64,000 nucleotides of DNA, taken from Cylindrobasidium torrendii FP15055 ss-10 (taxonomy: Eukaryota; Basidiomycota; Agaricomycetes; Agaricales; Physalacriaceae). Numbering within the stretch: position 1 is the first letter of the stretch; every line of letters begins with the position of its first letter. The DNA lies in the NCBI GenBank assembly GCA_000934385.1, contig KN880445.1, forward strand, positions 124,001 through 188,000, read 5' to 3'. The position numbers were made by a program, and so were the translations under genes. Positions 1-11,764 of this stretch are shown piece by piece. The notes under the pieces are model-generated. The model saw only the letters and a list, made by a program, of their open reading frames with translations. It made no database searches and had not been told where the DNA came from.

Positions 1-3000
1 TTGACCTTCTTCTCTCCTGGGCCACTCTCCTCTGCGGCAGTCTCTTCATCTTCGCGCTCCGAGTTGCCATATTCCGCCATTATCCTGGTGAAGGTACCGT
101 CCCGCTGCATGAGCTCGGTGAAAGTGCCTTCCTCCTTGACCATTCCCTCATCGACAACATAGACGTAGTCCGCCCGGTCAACAACATGGAGCGCATGTGT
201 CACCAGCACTCTTGTCTTTTTCGCCAATGGTCCGCTGAGCAGACAATTTTCGAGGATCTTCTTGCCGACATAGGCGTCAACAGCCGAAAGTGGATCGTCG
301 AGGAGAACAATATCCGACGGAGAGTACGCTGCACGCGCCAGAGACACTCTTGCCTTCTGTCCTCCACTCAAATTGATGCCTTTCTCGCCGATCTGGGTTT
401 GGTCACCATGAGGGAGCATCTCAAGGTCCCGCGTGAGCGCGCAAGCCTCAATGACAGCATCCAATTGTTGTGGGTCTTCAGGCTGGCCGAAGAAGATGTT
501 CTCGCGCAGAGTTGCATTGCGAATCCAAGGTGCTTGGGGCACATAGGCAACTGAGCCACCGAAGATGACCTGAACGAGCTTCAGTATTAGTCGCCAACAG
601 TTGGGAGAATGAACATACCTGTCCCTCTGTCTTTCTCATTTCGCCAATCAGCGCTTGCAAGATCGAACTCTGTATTAGAGGATAAGACACTGGCGCGCAC
701 TAGGGAAGACTGTACCCACCTTGCCAGATCCAACGCGTCCAACAATGGCCACAAAAGATCCTCTCGGAATACGCATATGTAGGTCCTTCAGCGCAAACGG
801 TTGTGCCTCCTCAGGCTTGCCTTCCTCGCTGCCAACGTCCTTCTCCGGGTCCTCGGTGTCATCCACAGTCATAGGAAGAACCGGCGCTCGCTTCGCCTCC
901 TTCTTTGCCGCCTTCACATCCTTCTTCTCCTTCTTTGCCTGTGCTTTTCTTGCCTTCTTCGTCATCTTCTCCTCTGGCGGCCCAACCGTCTCCCATGTGA
1001 AGCTGCCGTGAACACGGATAGCGTACTTCTCTCTCTCCGCATCATCCTTCTCGTTGGTAACGGTATGAGAGTCACTGTCCGTGTTGGAGGCGCTTTTGGA
1101 GAGTGCAGCATAAGCAGCGGCTTTCAAGACCGATTGGGTGCTTTCTTGATCATTGTCGTGGACGCCTTCGATGAGATAGGGTGTAGCAAGCTCTTCGGCG
1201 ACGAGGAACGATTGGATACGGCGCAAGGCGACCATCGCGTCCGCCATGAACGCTAGAGACATAGGGAAGAACAACAAGGGCGTGCGGATTATCTACACAA
1301 GCTGGGTCAGTGCACATTCCCTGGGCGCAATATCAATAAACCCACATTGAAGTACTGCAAGCAGGTGAAGATGACCGCAACACTCAGGTCATGGTTTGTC
1401 AAAGCGTATGTGATGAACGACAAGACGGCGGCCAGAATGGGAACGAGAGTGACCAGCGCGATGAGCGTTGCGCGGACAAGGGATGCTTTCTTCAACTTGT
1501 TGATTTCTTCTTCTCTGTATACACCAACCCGGTGGGCATAGAACTTCTCCCATGAATAAATCTTCAGAAGGCGGATGCCTTGAAGAATTTCGGTGGTGAG
1601 TCGGACACGCCTGTCGGTCAGCGCTACGACGGATTTGCGGATTTTGAACATAGCGGCAGCCATAAGACCTTGCATGGGGATGCTGATGACCAAAATCTAC
1701 GGAAAAGCAGTCCGTTTGAGGATGAAGACAAGCGGAAAGCGACAGAAGCAACACGTACGGCGACACCGACGAGAGCAGAATATCCCAAGTTGACAATGAG
1801 GAGGGCGATACCAACGCAAATTTCGATTGGGCCTAGCCATAGGCTAAAGTACGCTTGTCAGTAACAAGCAACGACGAGGTGTATTTCGTACATGTGGATG
1901 GCCATTGCGAAGCGGTCCAGTCTTGTTGCATCCGCAGATATCATAGTCGTGATTTGTCCAACGCTGTGTTCGAGGCGAGCACGACCACTGAGTCTCAAAG
2001 ACTTGCGGAAGATGTTGCCCACGAGCTGCATACCGTGAGCAAGATGGAATAAACAAATGGCCTTGACTCACAGCACTGCGAACACCCAAACCCATGGTCA
2101 TCATGACTATACTCGGTATCAGCAATCCACATTCAAATCAAGTTAGAAGCCGTACTTTGGAGGGAATGATTCGTGAACTAAGGGAGTCATTAGTATCCCG
2201 TTTAACACCGCAGTTGGTAAAGAGTCATACCAAACTGGACGCTTCCTGCATGATGAAAATGCCAAATCCTACGCCAATTCCATAGCCTACTCCCTTGGGT
2301 GCATCGATGCCGAGCGCCGCGCGCTGCTCTTCGGTGGCGCGATGCCAGTAGTACGACTCTGTCAGCCACGAAAGCAGGACTTTCGTGACGAGCGGCGTGG
2401 TAACACGGAGGCCATCACCACACAGCTTGAGGAGTCCTGCAGCCCAGAAACGGAAGAAGAATGTGCGATAGAGTGCCCAGGTAAGGGAGCCATCGTACGG
2501 CGATTTCTTGCTCTTGTCACCGGCGTCGGTCGCTCGGTCGGTCTCTCGGTCGTTCACATTGTGAATTTTGTGTGCGATGGTGACGGGGCGGTCTTCTGGC
2601 GGGCAGCGTCCATAAAAGCTGATCTCGAGCTCTTCGGTGAGGGTGGAAGTGAGGCGCTCGTCTGGGAGTGTCCACAGATCTGTCGGCCATAGTCAGTGTT
2701 CTGCAGACAGTGGGGTAGACGGCGATGTCGTGGGCGATGCGACTCAAAGGGTAGTGGATAGAGGAGACGCACCATCGACTTTCAACGGCCGTGTATATCC
2801 CACACTGAGAAGGGGACTTATCCACCCAAAAACAACGCGTGAGAAAATGCTGTAGGGGTGGCAGTCAGTACGCAGATTATTTTCGATATTCCGACAGAGA
2901 GTACGGAGAATGTGTGGATCACAACGAAGGAGAAGTGTGTGTGCGCGATGGAAGAAAATGCAGACGCATACAAGGGGGAGGGAGGCGACGTACGATGCAT

Positions 3001-3070
3001 TGTGCTCTGGCAAGATCTTGTCCTTTCCAAACGCTGGCGGCGCAGGCTCAACCTTGAATGGATTCCACAT
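1..3070 (-). CDS. ABCC (MRP/YOR1-like) ABC transporter, N-terminal half
   Basis: Full-size ABC exporter of the ABCC class, probably moving conjugates or drugs out of the cell or into the vacuole. The start MWNPFKVEP lies at 3070 and the gene runs off the left edge, so only TMD1 and NBD1 are present. TMD1 spans several exons from about 2820 to 1310. A Lys-rich linker (about 870-960) precedes NBD1. Walker A GRVGSGKSS is split by an intron near 700. The signature LSGGQKARVSLARA lies near 340-375, Walker B DIVLLDDPLSAVDA near 280-310, and an H-loop VTHALHVVD near 190. The YOR1-like reading rests on the short N-terminus without an extra TMD0. TMD2 and NBD2 must lie to the left. The class is sure; the substrate cannot be told. 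Confidence 0.9.
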
Positions 3071-4772
3071 GTTGACTACGTCCTGGGTAGGTTCGAGTCA
3101 CAGGTGAGCCTCGTCGTGGATTATATGCGCTGGAATGTATGCGCTTGGTCGTGTCCCGGAGGGAGTGTCGTCTGTCGACTCCTAGTCGTCCAACTTGGAG
3201 TCCTCTACTTTATCAAGTCACGGTGTGAGTGAAAAGAACGAGGGGAGCGATGGTGAACGAACGCCAACTCGGCAGGTTGTCCAAATGCAGAGTACGGTTC
3301 GAGTTGCCGGACGCTGGCGTGCACAAGATGTTGATCAAGGGGTAGTCTATTTCCAGATGCGTGGCCATTTGGATCCATGAGTAGTAATCATCCTCGGCAG
3401 CCATCTCCATCCCCGGCAGTCCATTAGCAAGCTCAAAAATTCGGATAAATCCCCGACTTATACGAGAATTTCCAGCATGTTGTTTCCCAGCGCTCAGGGT
3501 CCCAGTTGGTTGAAGGAGGATAGCAAACCTCCGCCCTATTACCTCCGCGACGGATCAAGCAGTATCTCCATTAAGCTCGGACCGTGTCGAATCAGCCAAT
3601 CCTCGTCAGCGTATTACAGACGCATGGTTCGAATCTGCAGCAAACTTTCTCAAGTTGTACCACTGCCTGGCCTTCACGGCTAACTTCATCAGCATAAAGT
3701 AAACCAGACCGCACAACGTATATTCCGCACTGGCTGCATTTTTCAGCCTTCGCTGGCTGTTCTATCGTTATGCCAGTGCTCCCAATGCCCCATCTGGCTC
3801 ATGGCCGTCTATCAGCGTGGACAGCTGAGCTTCGGCATGAGTAAAACGGTCTTACTACGTGTACGTGATTCTACCGACTGTATCTTGAGCCCACTTGCCA
3901 TGCAAGGACCTGGCCCTGCCAGTAGCTCGTCGTTGATGGAAGCTACTTGAAAAATTACTCGTACGCGCGTTTATATCGAGTTTCGTCACACTTCTCACAG
4001 AGTATGTAAATGAGTAGTCAGGCAAGTGCAGATGCACTACGACATCGCTGGAAATTCAACCTGCTACTCAGACACCTGTGAGTTTGTCGTCCACATGTTC
4101 TGACACCTCAGCTCCTTCCTGTTGGTAGATACGATGGTTAATCTCGGAGCTATCCATTGTTGTTTTATACTCACACTTTGGCATTGAACCGATGAAGACT
4201 TAAGTCACTTATGTAGATGATGTCGGCCTCGGGCCGAAAGGATGTCACATGACTGCAACAAAGCTCTGGCATGTGCCATGAAACGATCATCCAATCCAAG
4301 AAGGATATGGCACAACCCAAGTAATCCCCGACATCTTGTACGGAAAGATTGGCATTTCTGTAGTAAGACCACAAACCAAGATTTCGCGATGTGACGTCCC
4401 TCTTTAGCATGTCATGTGGGACCACGATGTTAAACTCGTTATTTGCCGTCTACAATGGATGGGATCCCAGACTCAGTACTCAGGTGGTGATTCCCTTTAT
4501 CCTGCTCGGTGGCACGACAAACGTGCAATTGTTTCCTTATCACGCCTCGGCTGGGGACGAGTTCACTGGAAATCCGTTGATGCCCCCTTGCTCAACAACC
4601 TTTAAACTCGTCTATGTAGCGCACTGTAGCCACGCTGTTCGACAACGTCCGCCCGTGGGAGCTCTCAGGTGGAATTTACACATTTACATTTCCAGTTGCT
4701 GACAGGTTACAGGATACATCCATACATCATACACCCATTGATTGTACATCCTCCTATGTGAGGAAAGAGCGT
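3071..4772. other. Intergenic, 1.7 kb, nothing recognised
   Basis: Only short overlapping open frames occur on both strands and none gives a recognisable protein. It contains the ABC transporter promoter and the 3' flank of the cyanase-fold gene. A B-box-like GGTTCGAATCT at 3626-3636 has no matching acceptor stem. Confidence 0.4.
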
Positions 4773-5398
4773 TTAGGCAACGGTGGCGTGTGCAGAGTCG
4801 TGCGGGGCCTACAACAAGGTCAATGAAAATATTTCTCAAGACAAGCACAGTAGGTGGTGGGGGACAGTCATCAACTCGTTCATGCGCCATGCCCGCGATG
4901 ATAGTACAATGAAGGAAATGTCAATAAGAAAGAGAACCCACCTCGGAGGTGATGCCGAGGGCCTTCGCAAGGTTGTTGAACTCGCTGGAAGTTGGCTTCT
5001 GCGAGCCGGTGCAGACTGAAGAGAACATGATCAGCGCTTTGTTTACACGATGTGATTGATGGATCATGGCGAAATACGGGAATATAGGAGGAGCATGGGA
5101 GCAAGCATAATGGAGTAGCAGGTGTGGGACGAAGGGCAGTAGGACGACGACGTACTGGCGATAACACGGTCCTCAGTGTCGCCGATCTTGGTTGCGATCT
5201 GGGCGTAGGAGAGGCCTGAGAGTGGGTGTAAGCAGGATGCATGAGATGGGTGTGCGTGATATATGGTGGTTGGCAGCGTAGGTGGGTGTGGTGACAGACA
5301 GCGACGGAGACAATGGTGTGCAACAAGACGAGCTCGATGTACGTACCAGACTTCTCCTTGGCAGCAGCGAGGGCAGCACATTGGGGGTTGGGAGCCAT
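4773..5398 (-). CDS. Small protein with cyanase N-terminal (HTH-like) domain only
   Basis: Four exons (5347-5398, 5156-5215, 4942-5015, 4773-4808) join in frame to 222 nt, giving 73 aa. The protein starts MAPNPQCAALAAAKEKSG and ends PHDSAHATVA. The middle, LSYAQIATKIGDTEDRV followed by a second helix pair ending NNLAKALGI, matches the helical N-terminal domain of cyanate hydratase. Normal cyanase is about 150-160 aa, and its C-terminal dimer-forming domain with the catalytic Arg, Glu and Ser is absent. Cyanate breakdown is therefore unlikely. The introns have good GT-AG ends and there is no stop inside any exon, so this looks like a real short gene rather than a truncated cyanase. Its function is unknown; binding to a partner is possible. 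Confidence 0.7.
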
Positions 5399-6213
5399 GT
5401 CTTCGAAGTGGTGGTGGTGGCCTATGGTAGTGGTGAGGGTGTAGATGGGCGTAGGTAAAGAAGGCTGGATGGATTGGAAGAGGCTTTATATAACACGGAA
5501 GGAGTAATAACTAGGGTTCGAATTTGGGCGAATGTGGCCGTATATGGGATGAAGTGGGCCGTTTATGGGTGGGAAACCGCCTTTCCTTGCGCGAGGATTG
5601 GGCGAGGCTCGGTGATGGGAAGCGATAAGGTGCGGTCTGTGAATCAAACTGGGTCACAGGAACAAGTCGAGGCAGGAAGCAGGCATTCTAGATGCCGCTT
5701 TATTATCCGATAGTAACCTATGGGCGCTGATTGGTGTTTGGGGATTTCTGGCGGGTGCGATAGCATGATTTATAGAATATCAGGTGAATTCTGGGAGAAT
5801 TAGAAGGTGTTATACAAGTATTGGCTACTACGCGGACCCCAGTCTGATATACGCGCCTAGATTTTTGCATAACCTGAACGGCGTGGTTCGTTAATTCATT
5901 CCTATAGACGCGTTTCGTACACGATCTTTTCATTTATGGCCAGGCAAGAAGTATTCATCCACGAGTAAGCTTGAGATTCACGGGCGAAGATACGGGGAAA
6001 GTAACGCCGCTATAGCGCGCAATGGCAGAAAGAGGCAAGGCGCGAGCGTGCGAAAAGGTTTCCGAAAACGCGCGCGATCATCATGTCTGGGATGACGTCG
6101 ATGCCGACAGCTTCATTACTGACGGTCACTTTGGCTGCGGACATTTGCCCATCTTTTGGCTTATTCAACCACACGGATAACATTCACACTTTTGGAGATA
6201 CCCACTCGTCGCA
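5399..6213. other. Divergent intergenic region
   Basis: It lies between the start codons of the cyanase-fold gene (leftward) and the VAMP7-type gene (rightward), so it holds both promoters. A TATA-like TTTATATAA sits at 5492-5500, about 95 bases upstream of the leftward start. No gene seen. Confidence 0.4.
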
Positions 6214-7110
6214 ATGTCGCTCGTGCGTTTCCCCGCACCGCTCATTCGCCACGCTTAAAGTGCACAGATCCATGCACTCGTAGCACAAAGCTCCACCATT
6301 CTAGCGGAGCACAAAGTCGGGGAGCGTAATTTCTCGCAAGGTGCGCTCATTCTCCTCGCTATATACTGGTCTCTGAGCGTATCGCAGCAACCCAAACGAT
6401 CCTATCTAAGATCCCACCAAACAACAGGTCTTTCCTTGCCTCTTTCCCCAGATGCCCAGACTGACACCAACATAGCAAGTTAACCTACGTATGGGAGCAA
6501 TACCTCTTCCACTACATCTCGGAGGGTGGATATGTATACTTGGTCATGGCAGAAGACGCAGCAGGCCGCAAGATGCCCTTTGCATTCTTGAACGAACTCC
6601 AGAGACGCGTACGCCTTCATCTTTCCATATATACCCTCACATACTAAGGAATTTCGTAGTTCACGGCGACACCATCTTCCTCAGACCCATCCCGACCAGC
6701 ATATGCCCTCCAAGGCTCCTTCGGACCGACGATTGCGGAGCTGATGCATACCTTCAACACCGCACCGCCCAGCGATAGCCTGTCTCGCGCGCAAGGGGAG
6801 CTCAATCAAGTGAAGGATATCATGGTGCACAATGTCGAACAGATCCTCAGCCGTGGCGAGCGTATTGAGTTGCTCGTCGACAAGACGGATGTCATGGCTG
6901 GTCAGGCAACAGCGTTCAGGCGCGGAGCGAGAAGTGTGCGCAGACAGATGTGGTGGAAGAACCAGAAAGTGGTCGGATTGGGGGTTTTGGCTGCACTGGT
7001 GCGTATAAACTAACAGAGATCGGCCAACGCTCATACATCCACAGATCTTCATATACATCATCGTTGCCCAGTTCTGCGGTGCAGCGCTGCACTGTGGCAG
7101 TGAAGACTAA
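6214..7110 (+). CDS. VAMP7-type longin R-SNARE
   Basis: Vesicle SNARE for fusion with endosome or vacuole membranes. The spliced product is 219 aa. Exon 1 is only nine bases (MSL, 6214-6222). Exon 2 starts at 6268 with IHALVAQSSTILAEHK, the opening of a longin domain, which continues through YVWEQYLFHYISEGG to AFLNELQRR. The SNARE motif follows (NQVKDIMVHNVEQILSRGERIELL) with the zero-layer Arg in ILSRGER. A basic WWKNQK stretch comes next, then a C-terminal membrane anchor (VVGLGVLAALIFIYIIVAQF). Introns interrupt the longin domain three times, and one splits the anchor. The start was chosen because MSLIHALV matches the family N-terminus exactly. The best match is the VAMP7/Nyv1 group, distinct from the SNC-type synaptobrevin at 38.9 kb. 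Confidence 0.92.
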
Positions 7111-7879
7111 GCTAGAAAGTTCTGCTTTTGACGGGTGGAGGGTCTGACCGACAAAGGAACCCTGGATATATGCACCGCGATCGTTACAATTCTTGTATTC
7201 TATGCCTTCTACGGTTTTACTTCATTTTCATCATCCTCTAATCTCACAATGAATCCCAAATGCCTGCGTGATACGGATAAAGGCCTCAATCCGCCGTAAA
7301 GAACCTGGATTGGCGTCTGACCTGTTAATGTCACCCAACTAGGTGTTATTTTTCGGTTGCTCATCAAGAACGGAAGTGCTACGCCATCATATACTGCCAG
7401 AGACCTCCACAATTTTGCCTGGAAAAACCGACATATCCGTGCTCCCATGCATGTAGAAGGGAAGCCGCGGCCAGGATCGATCGAAATTCATATTGAGATT
7501 ATCAAAGCACAATGGGGTCGCCATGTGATAATTAGTTCTTTACGCAAAGCAAAGAAATCGGCCATTGTTTTCGGTGGTTCGAGAGGCGGAAAACTGAAAG
7601 AAGTGTACCTGGTAATGCTCAAGAACCAAACAAACTTAAAGTAAGGTAACAAGTAGAAGGATATTTGAACTTCGAATGCGTTGAAACTTGACGGGTAAGT
7701 AGTCACTGGCCTGTAGATATGCCTGCTAAAATGGCATTCACTTTGTGACTAGCTAAGGATAATGCACAAACTTTGGTGTTCACACTGATCAATCATCAAT
7801 CACTAGGTTGACCATCCCCAGCCTAAATCAAATGAGCATTCGCGGTGACAATCGTCAAGACATCAAATTGCAAAAACAA
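7111..7879. other. Intergenic, nothing recognised
   Basis: This is the 3' flank of the SNARE gene up to the tRNA. It is moderately AT-rich, with short frames on both strands and no supported gene. Confidence 0.4.
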
Positions 7880-7961
7880 TCCGACCTGCCTGGCTCGAAC
7901 AGGCGACCTCAAGATGTTATCCGATTACAGTCTCGCGCTCTTCCAACTGAGCTAAGGTCGG
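7880..7961 (-). tRNA. tRNA-Tyr (GTA) with a short intron
   Basis: Read on the minus strand, the acceptor stem CCGACCT pairs with AGGTCGG, followed by discriminator A. The C1-G72 pair and A73 are the identity marks of eukaryotic tRNA-Tyr. The D arm contains TAGCTCAGTTGG and the T arm is GCCTG-TTCGAGC-CAGGC. The anticodon stem CGAGA/TCTTG encloses CTGTAA plus about nine extra bases, so the GTA anticodon is followed by an intron at the canonical 37/38 site. The mature tRNA would be about 73 nt. Confidence 0.93.
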
Positions 7962-8300
7962 ATGATCGTGTTGCTTTTGTTTGTGCTGTCCTCGCCTGAT
8001 CGACACCGCGCCTGTGTGCAAGATATTCGCATTGTTTTGCTTTTCATTCAGTATAAACGGGTGCATACAGATATATTCAAGCTTCACACATTCATGATGT
8101 TCTGAGGACCATAGGCTCCTCCTCCTTTCGGGAAGTGCCTATCGAGCCCTTGACCCTTCAATATGCTTCGCCGGCGTGGCGTGGTCTGCGGGCTGGGTAT
8201 CTCGACTACCATTCAAACTCCTTCACAACTGAGCACAGCCTGTCACATTACACTGCCGTTCGCAGCATGGACTGTTTACGCTCGTCTTTCGACCATCACC
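7962..8300. other. Short intergenic stretch
   Basis: It lies between the tRNA and the STAND-like fragment. An open frame from 8163 runs into the fragment, but no domain is visible in it. Confidence 0.35.
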
Positions 8301-8950
8301 ATGGATGCAAGCAACGGACTACGTGAACTTCTCTCCTCTGCGTTCGACGAGTACAAACTTCAACAAAGGGCGTATCGGAATTGACCTATGCGACGATCAC
8401 GAGGATTCGGCCCGATTCCTTCGATGCACTACAACGACAGATGTTCTGCAAGAATTCGAGAAATCAATGGAAGCGCTGGCCGAGTTTCGCGAGGAGAAGA
8501 GCCTGAAAGTATGGGCGCGTATAAAACGAAAGCTCAACGTATTCGTGGACATCTTGCTTTTGTTCAATGATGCATTGGCTGAAATGGCATCCGCACTGGT
8601 GCGTAGCTTTCATGTGGTTTCTGCACGTATCCAACCATCTATAGAGCGCCCCAGGTGGAAAGACATTATTCGTAGCCTTTCATATCTTGTTGAAGGTAGT
8701 TATCTGGACTCACGCGTGTGCCGAGTACTGACATAGTTCCTCCAATTGCAAGGCAACCAAAGCAAATGACGAACGACTAGAGGAAGTCGCAGCGTTGTTA
8801 TCTAAACTTGAATTCTTCCTCAAGCGCCTGCGCATGTATCTGAGGATTCATCACTGGGATGAGTATCTTCGCGAAACGTTTGTGAAGATGCTCGTTCTGT
8901 CCTTCGAGTCCCTCGCTATTGCCACAAAGGAGATGAAACGTGGTCGAGTA
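8301..8950 (+). pseudogene. Fragment of a fungal STAND protein, 'Goodbye' N-terminal domain
   Basis: The pieces read like the N-terminal Goodbye domain of fungal NLR-type STAND proteins: MDASNGLRELLSSAFDEYK, then GIDLCDDHEDSARF, VLQEFEKSMEALAEFREEK, APGGKTLFVAFHILLKATK, a leucine-rich ELEFFLKRLRMYLRI-like helix region and LATKEMKRGR. Introns near 8600-8660 and 8691-8751 restore the frame, but the first two pieces lie in different frames with no usable intron between them (about 8370), which implies a frameshift. No NACHT/NB-ARC P-loop or repeat domain follows: after 8950 the sequence runs into the 3' end of the convergent muconate cyclase gene. It is therefore a decayed, truncated copy. A short expressed protein is possible but less likely. 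Confidence 0.6.
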
Positions 8951-9186
8951 GGTGGGTGTTCTTTGTACCCTGCACTACCTCGCCGAGCGGCCGAAAGAAA
9001 GAAAACCCAGCCTACTATGGATGCCAAAGCATTGCCTTACCTTTTCGTCTCATTGATGTACCTCATGCTTCAGCAGCAAACCCCGCGGTATGATATCTCG
9101 GCGGCCGTTCTGCTGTTGCCTCATTCGAAAAGCACAATCGTCCATACATATCATCAAATCACTTGGACTAATGAGCACTCAGTAGC

Positions 9187-10987
9187 CTACAGCTCATCTC
9201 TCAATGCTTTTCCCTTGACGGCACCTCCTGCCCAAGGGTACGAATCGTCTATCCCGTCAACCCAAATGGCGTGACTTGCACCGCGCAACCTTCCTGCATG
9301 CATCTCTATCAAGTCTATGAAGCTCGCGAGAATGTTGAAAGCCCCGGTAGTCGTATCGTGCTCGAGGACGTACAGCGACGGAAACGGGCCGTCGATGTCT
9401 ACCCAAGCATGAGATTTCGATAGTTGGCGGTGAACCCAGTCATGGAAGAGACCTTACCTCTGGTCTTCTCATCGTCGTCCGTAAGCACCACAAGCACTTT
9501 GCCCTCTTCTCCTGGATACGCTCTCGCCTCGATTGCATTAGCCTTTCCACCACTCGTCGGTGTCTCCCAGTAGCGACCATGCACCAATATATCTTCAGAA
9601 CCGGCTACCAATTGATCAGCAGTTTTGCGGTCGACGCCGCTGCACGCACCCGCAGTCGAACCATCGGCCATGACAAACCCATCTCCGCCGAGCGCCCAGA
9701 CACCCAGCCATCCTGTCCTTCCGGCGTTCCCTCCACGGGTGGTAGTATATAGATAACGTGCGTCGGGAGAAAGGGCGAGGGTATCGCCGCGATAGTCACT
9801 CGCGACGCCATATGTACAATCCTGGTCGCCTGTGATACCGTTAAACCGAGCATTGGAGTATGCCTGGACTAGACACACTTTTCTTGCATTCTGGAAAGAG
9901 TGAGTATGAGCCCACTAGATACGCATTACTCTTCGGAAGGCCAAAGGTTGTCTCCCCATTTGGTCCCTGCTTCTCGTCCGGCACGTCAGTGCTTTCGTCT
10001 GCATCCTCCTTGTCTGCAATGTCGTACACCAGAAGTCGATTGTCATGCTCCGTAACGACGTATAGTACAGGTTTCTTTGGATGCGTCTTGACATGGCGCG
10101 GACCGCTGTGTGGTGGTGTGTGTAGGACAGATCTTGGCTGGAGACGATGCGAGCCATGTTTTCCATCGGCTTGAGCCTGCTCTGATTCGTCTTCGATTGG
10201 TGGGGCAATGGGAATTTGACGCTTGCGGGCTGTCTTCTTGGGTGGTTTCGGGCTGGGCTGTTCGAGGTCGTAGATGTGGATGGCATCTGTCGCGAGCACA
10301 GGGACATAAGCGCGCCAAGAATCTGAGCAGTGTTATTAGGTGCGGACGATAGGTAGCTTAAACGCACCACCAAGGCGCTGGAATTCGATTGCATGGCTCC
10401 CTGTCCTCAAAGCCTTCCGTGTTCTGTCAACCTCCGCGGTACCATTCCGAGCAGCCTCGATACGTGCTGGGTCGACGAACGGGGTCTCCTACAGTGAGAG
10501 AGCTCAAGAGCGGGGTGACAGAGAAAGGCGTGTAACTGACCTGCACTTTCTCAAATTCCCATCCATCCTTGGCGTTGCCCCGATATGCATGCACCTCGCC
10601 CGTTGGCCCACCCATCGAGTAGGCGTATCTCCAGTCATTCTCTGGTAATGTATCCTCCGGTGCAAAAGACACATAGGAAGACGTCGCAAATATAGGGAGG
10701 GCGGCAATATGCTCCAAACTGGGTTCATGATTGGCGGGCTTGGTAGCGATAGAGGAATCGAACGAGAAGACATGCAATGCAGGCGGGTCGGCCCATGTCG
10801 TCGCCCAGACGAGTCCTGCGCTCGCATCCCATCGGAGGTATTGGTGTGGACCCCATCCTTCGCCTGCTTCCGCTTGCTCTGCGCCGGGAACGCGCTCGAG
10901 CACGACAAGATCGCCTTCAGGAAGTCGAAGGCCAAGTAGGACCAGGCCAAGTGAGGCGAAGGATCCGGTAAGAATGAGAAGATACAT
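9187..10987 (-). CDS. 3-carboxy-cis,cis-muconate cyclase (7-bladed propeller lactonizing enzyme)
   Basis: Eukaryotic-type cyclase of the protocatechuate branch of the beta-ketoadipate pathway: it closes 3-carboxy-cis,cis-muconate to a muconolactone in the cytosol. Exons 10541-10987, 10368-10488, 9923-10322, 9458-9882 and 9187-9398 total 1605 nt, giving 534 aa. It starts MYLLILTGSF and shows family features: DASAGLVWATTWADPP, HPKKPVLYVVTEHDNRL, SPDARYLYTTTRGG and the end GASHAIWVDG. It is longer than the usual 370-400 aa mainly because of a charged Lys/Arg/Glu insert between blades (about 10110-10250). Splicing before the last exon removes an early stop. The 3' end lies tail to tail with the STAND fragment. 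The family is well supported; the true substrate is inferred. Confidence 0.8.
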
Positions 10988-11391
10988 CTGGAGAGAAATA
11001 CATTGGGTCGATGGCGAACAAATCAATGTTTTGCACGCACTGTACACCTGGTCAGCTTGGTGTTGATTACTCAGGCAGCCAATGCGCACCTATGTCTTCG
11101 TGATTACACTACCACTATACTCCAATTCCTGCAATAAAGACACAAGAAGATGACCGTCAACGTTGAACCTTCGATTCCCCATGATGGCGCGCGGAGAAGG
11201 GGCTAGAGCCCCGATCAGAAATCGGAGGTGCGGAGAAAGGTGCCTCCGCCGCGCAATCAACGTTCCTATCCTCTGCCAGTGGTAATGTCCTCGAACATGG
11301 AATTATTTGACGAGAACGCACGCTTCAAGCGTCGTGAGCAAGAACAGAGCGTTTGACTTGATTGAAGTTCTTTAGGGGACTCCCCTATCAC
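10988..11391. other. Intergenic, 5' flank of the cyclase gene
   Basis: This holds the cyclase promoter and the 5' flank of tRNA-Gly. No other feature was recognised. Confidence 0.4.
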
Positions 11392-11462
11392 GCATTAATG
11401 GGGTAGTGGTAACCTGGGTCGTTGCCATCGACCCGCCGGGGGTTCGATTCCCTCTTAATGCA
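11392..11462 (+). tRNA. tRNA-Gly (GCC)
   Basis: The acceptor stem GCATTAA pairs with TTAATGC, followed by discriminator A. The D arm is GGGGTAGTGGTAACC-like. The anticodon stem GGGTCG/CGACCC encloses TTGCCAT, giving anticodon GCC. The T arm carries GGTTCGATTCC. Length is 71 nt with no intron. Confidence 0.93.
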
Positions 11463-11652
11463 TACAATACAAAGGGTCGATTACGGTTCATTTTTTGCTC
11501 AGCTGGTTCAATTATCAATATCTGCTCAATTGTGCTGTATAACCCGCCTAAGTACCTCGGTAATCTGTCACGTCGTAGGGCGGGGTGTTTCCGCCGCCTG
11601 TGGAAGCGCTGGTAGGTATTTTCAGGCTGGGAAGCAGGCATCGGCAGGTCAA

Positions 11653-11734
11653 GGCACTTTGCCGGAGTGGTTAACGGGTTGCCCTGCTAAGGCAATGCAC
11701 TTTGTGCGCCAGAGTTCGAATCTCTGAGGTGTCG
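11653..11734 (+). tRNA. tRNA-Ser (GCT)
   Basis: The acceptor GGCACTT pairs with AGGTGTC (two G-T pairs). The anticodon stem TTGCC/GGCAA encloses CTGCTAA, giving anticodon GCT. A long variable arm (GCACTTTGTGC) marks a class II tRNA, as expected for serine. The T arm has AGTTCGAATCT. Length is 82 nt with no intron. Confidence 0.93.
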
Positions 11735-11751
11735 ATTCGCCTAGTCTAGTC

Positions 11752-11764
11752 TTTTTTTTTTTTT
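11752..11764 (+). terminator. RNA polymerase III terminator
   Basis: A run of 13 T residues starts 17 bases after the end of tRNA-Ser, far above the four or more needed for Pol III release. Confidence 0.85.

Noticed and set aside
801..1256. 151-codon plus-strand frame inside the ABC transporter
   Set aside because: Complement of the Lys/Glu-rich linker of the transporter, which gives Leu/Ser-rich nonsense.
3600..3660. Possible tRNA (GGTTCGAATCT B-box)
   Set aside because: No pairing acceptor stem, D arm or anticodon stem around it.
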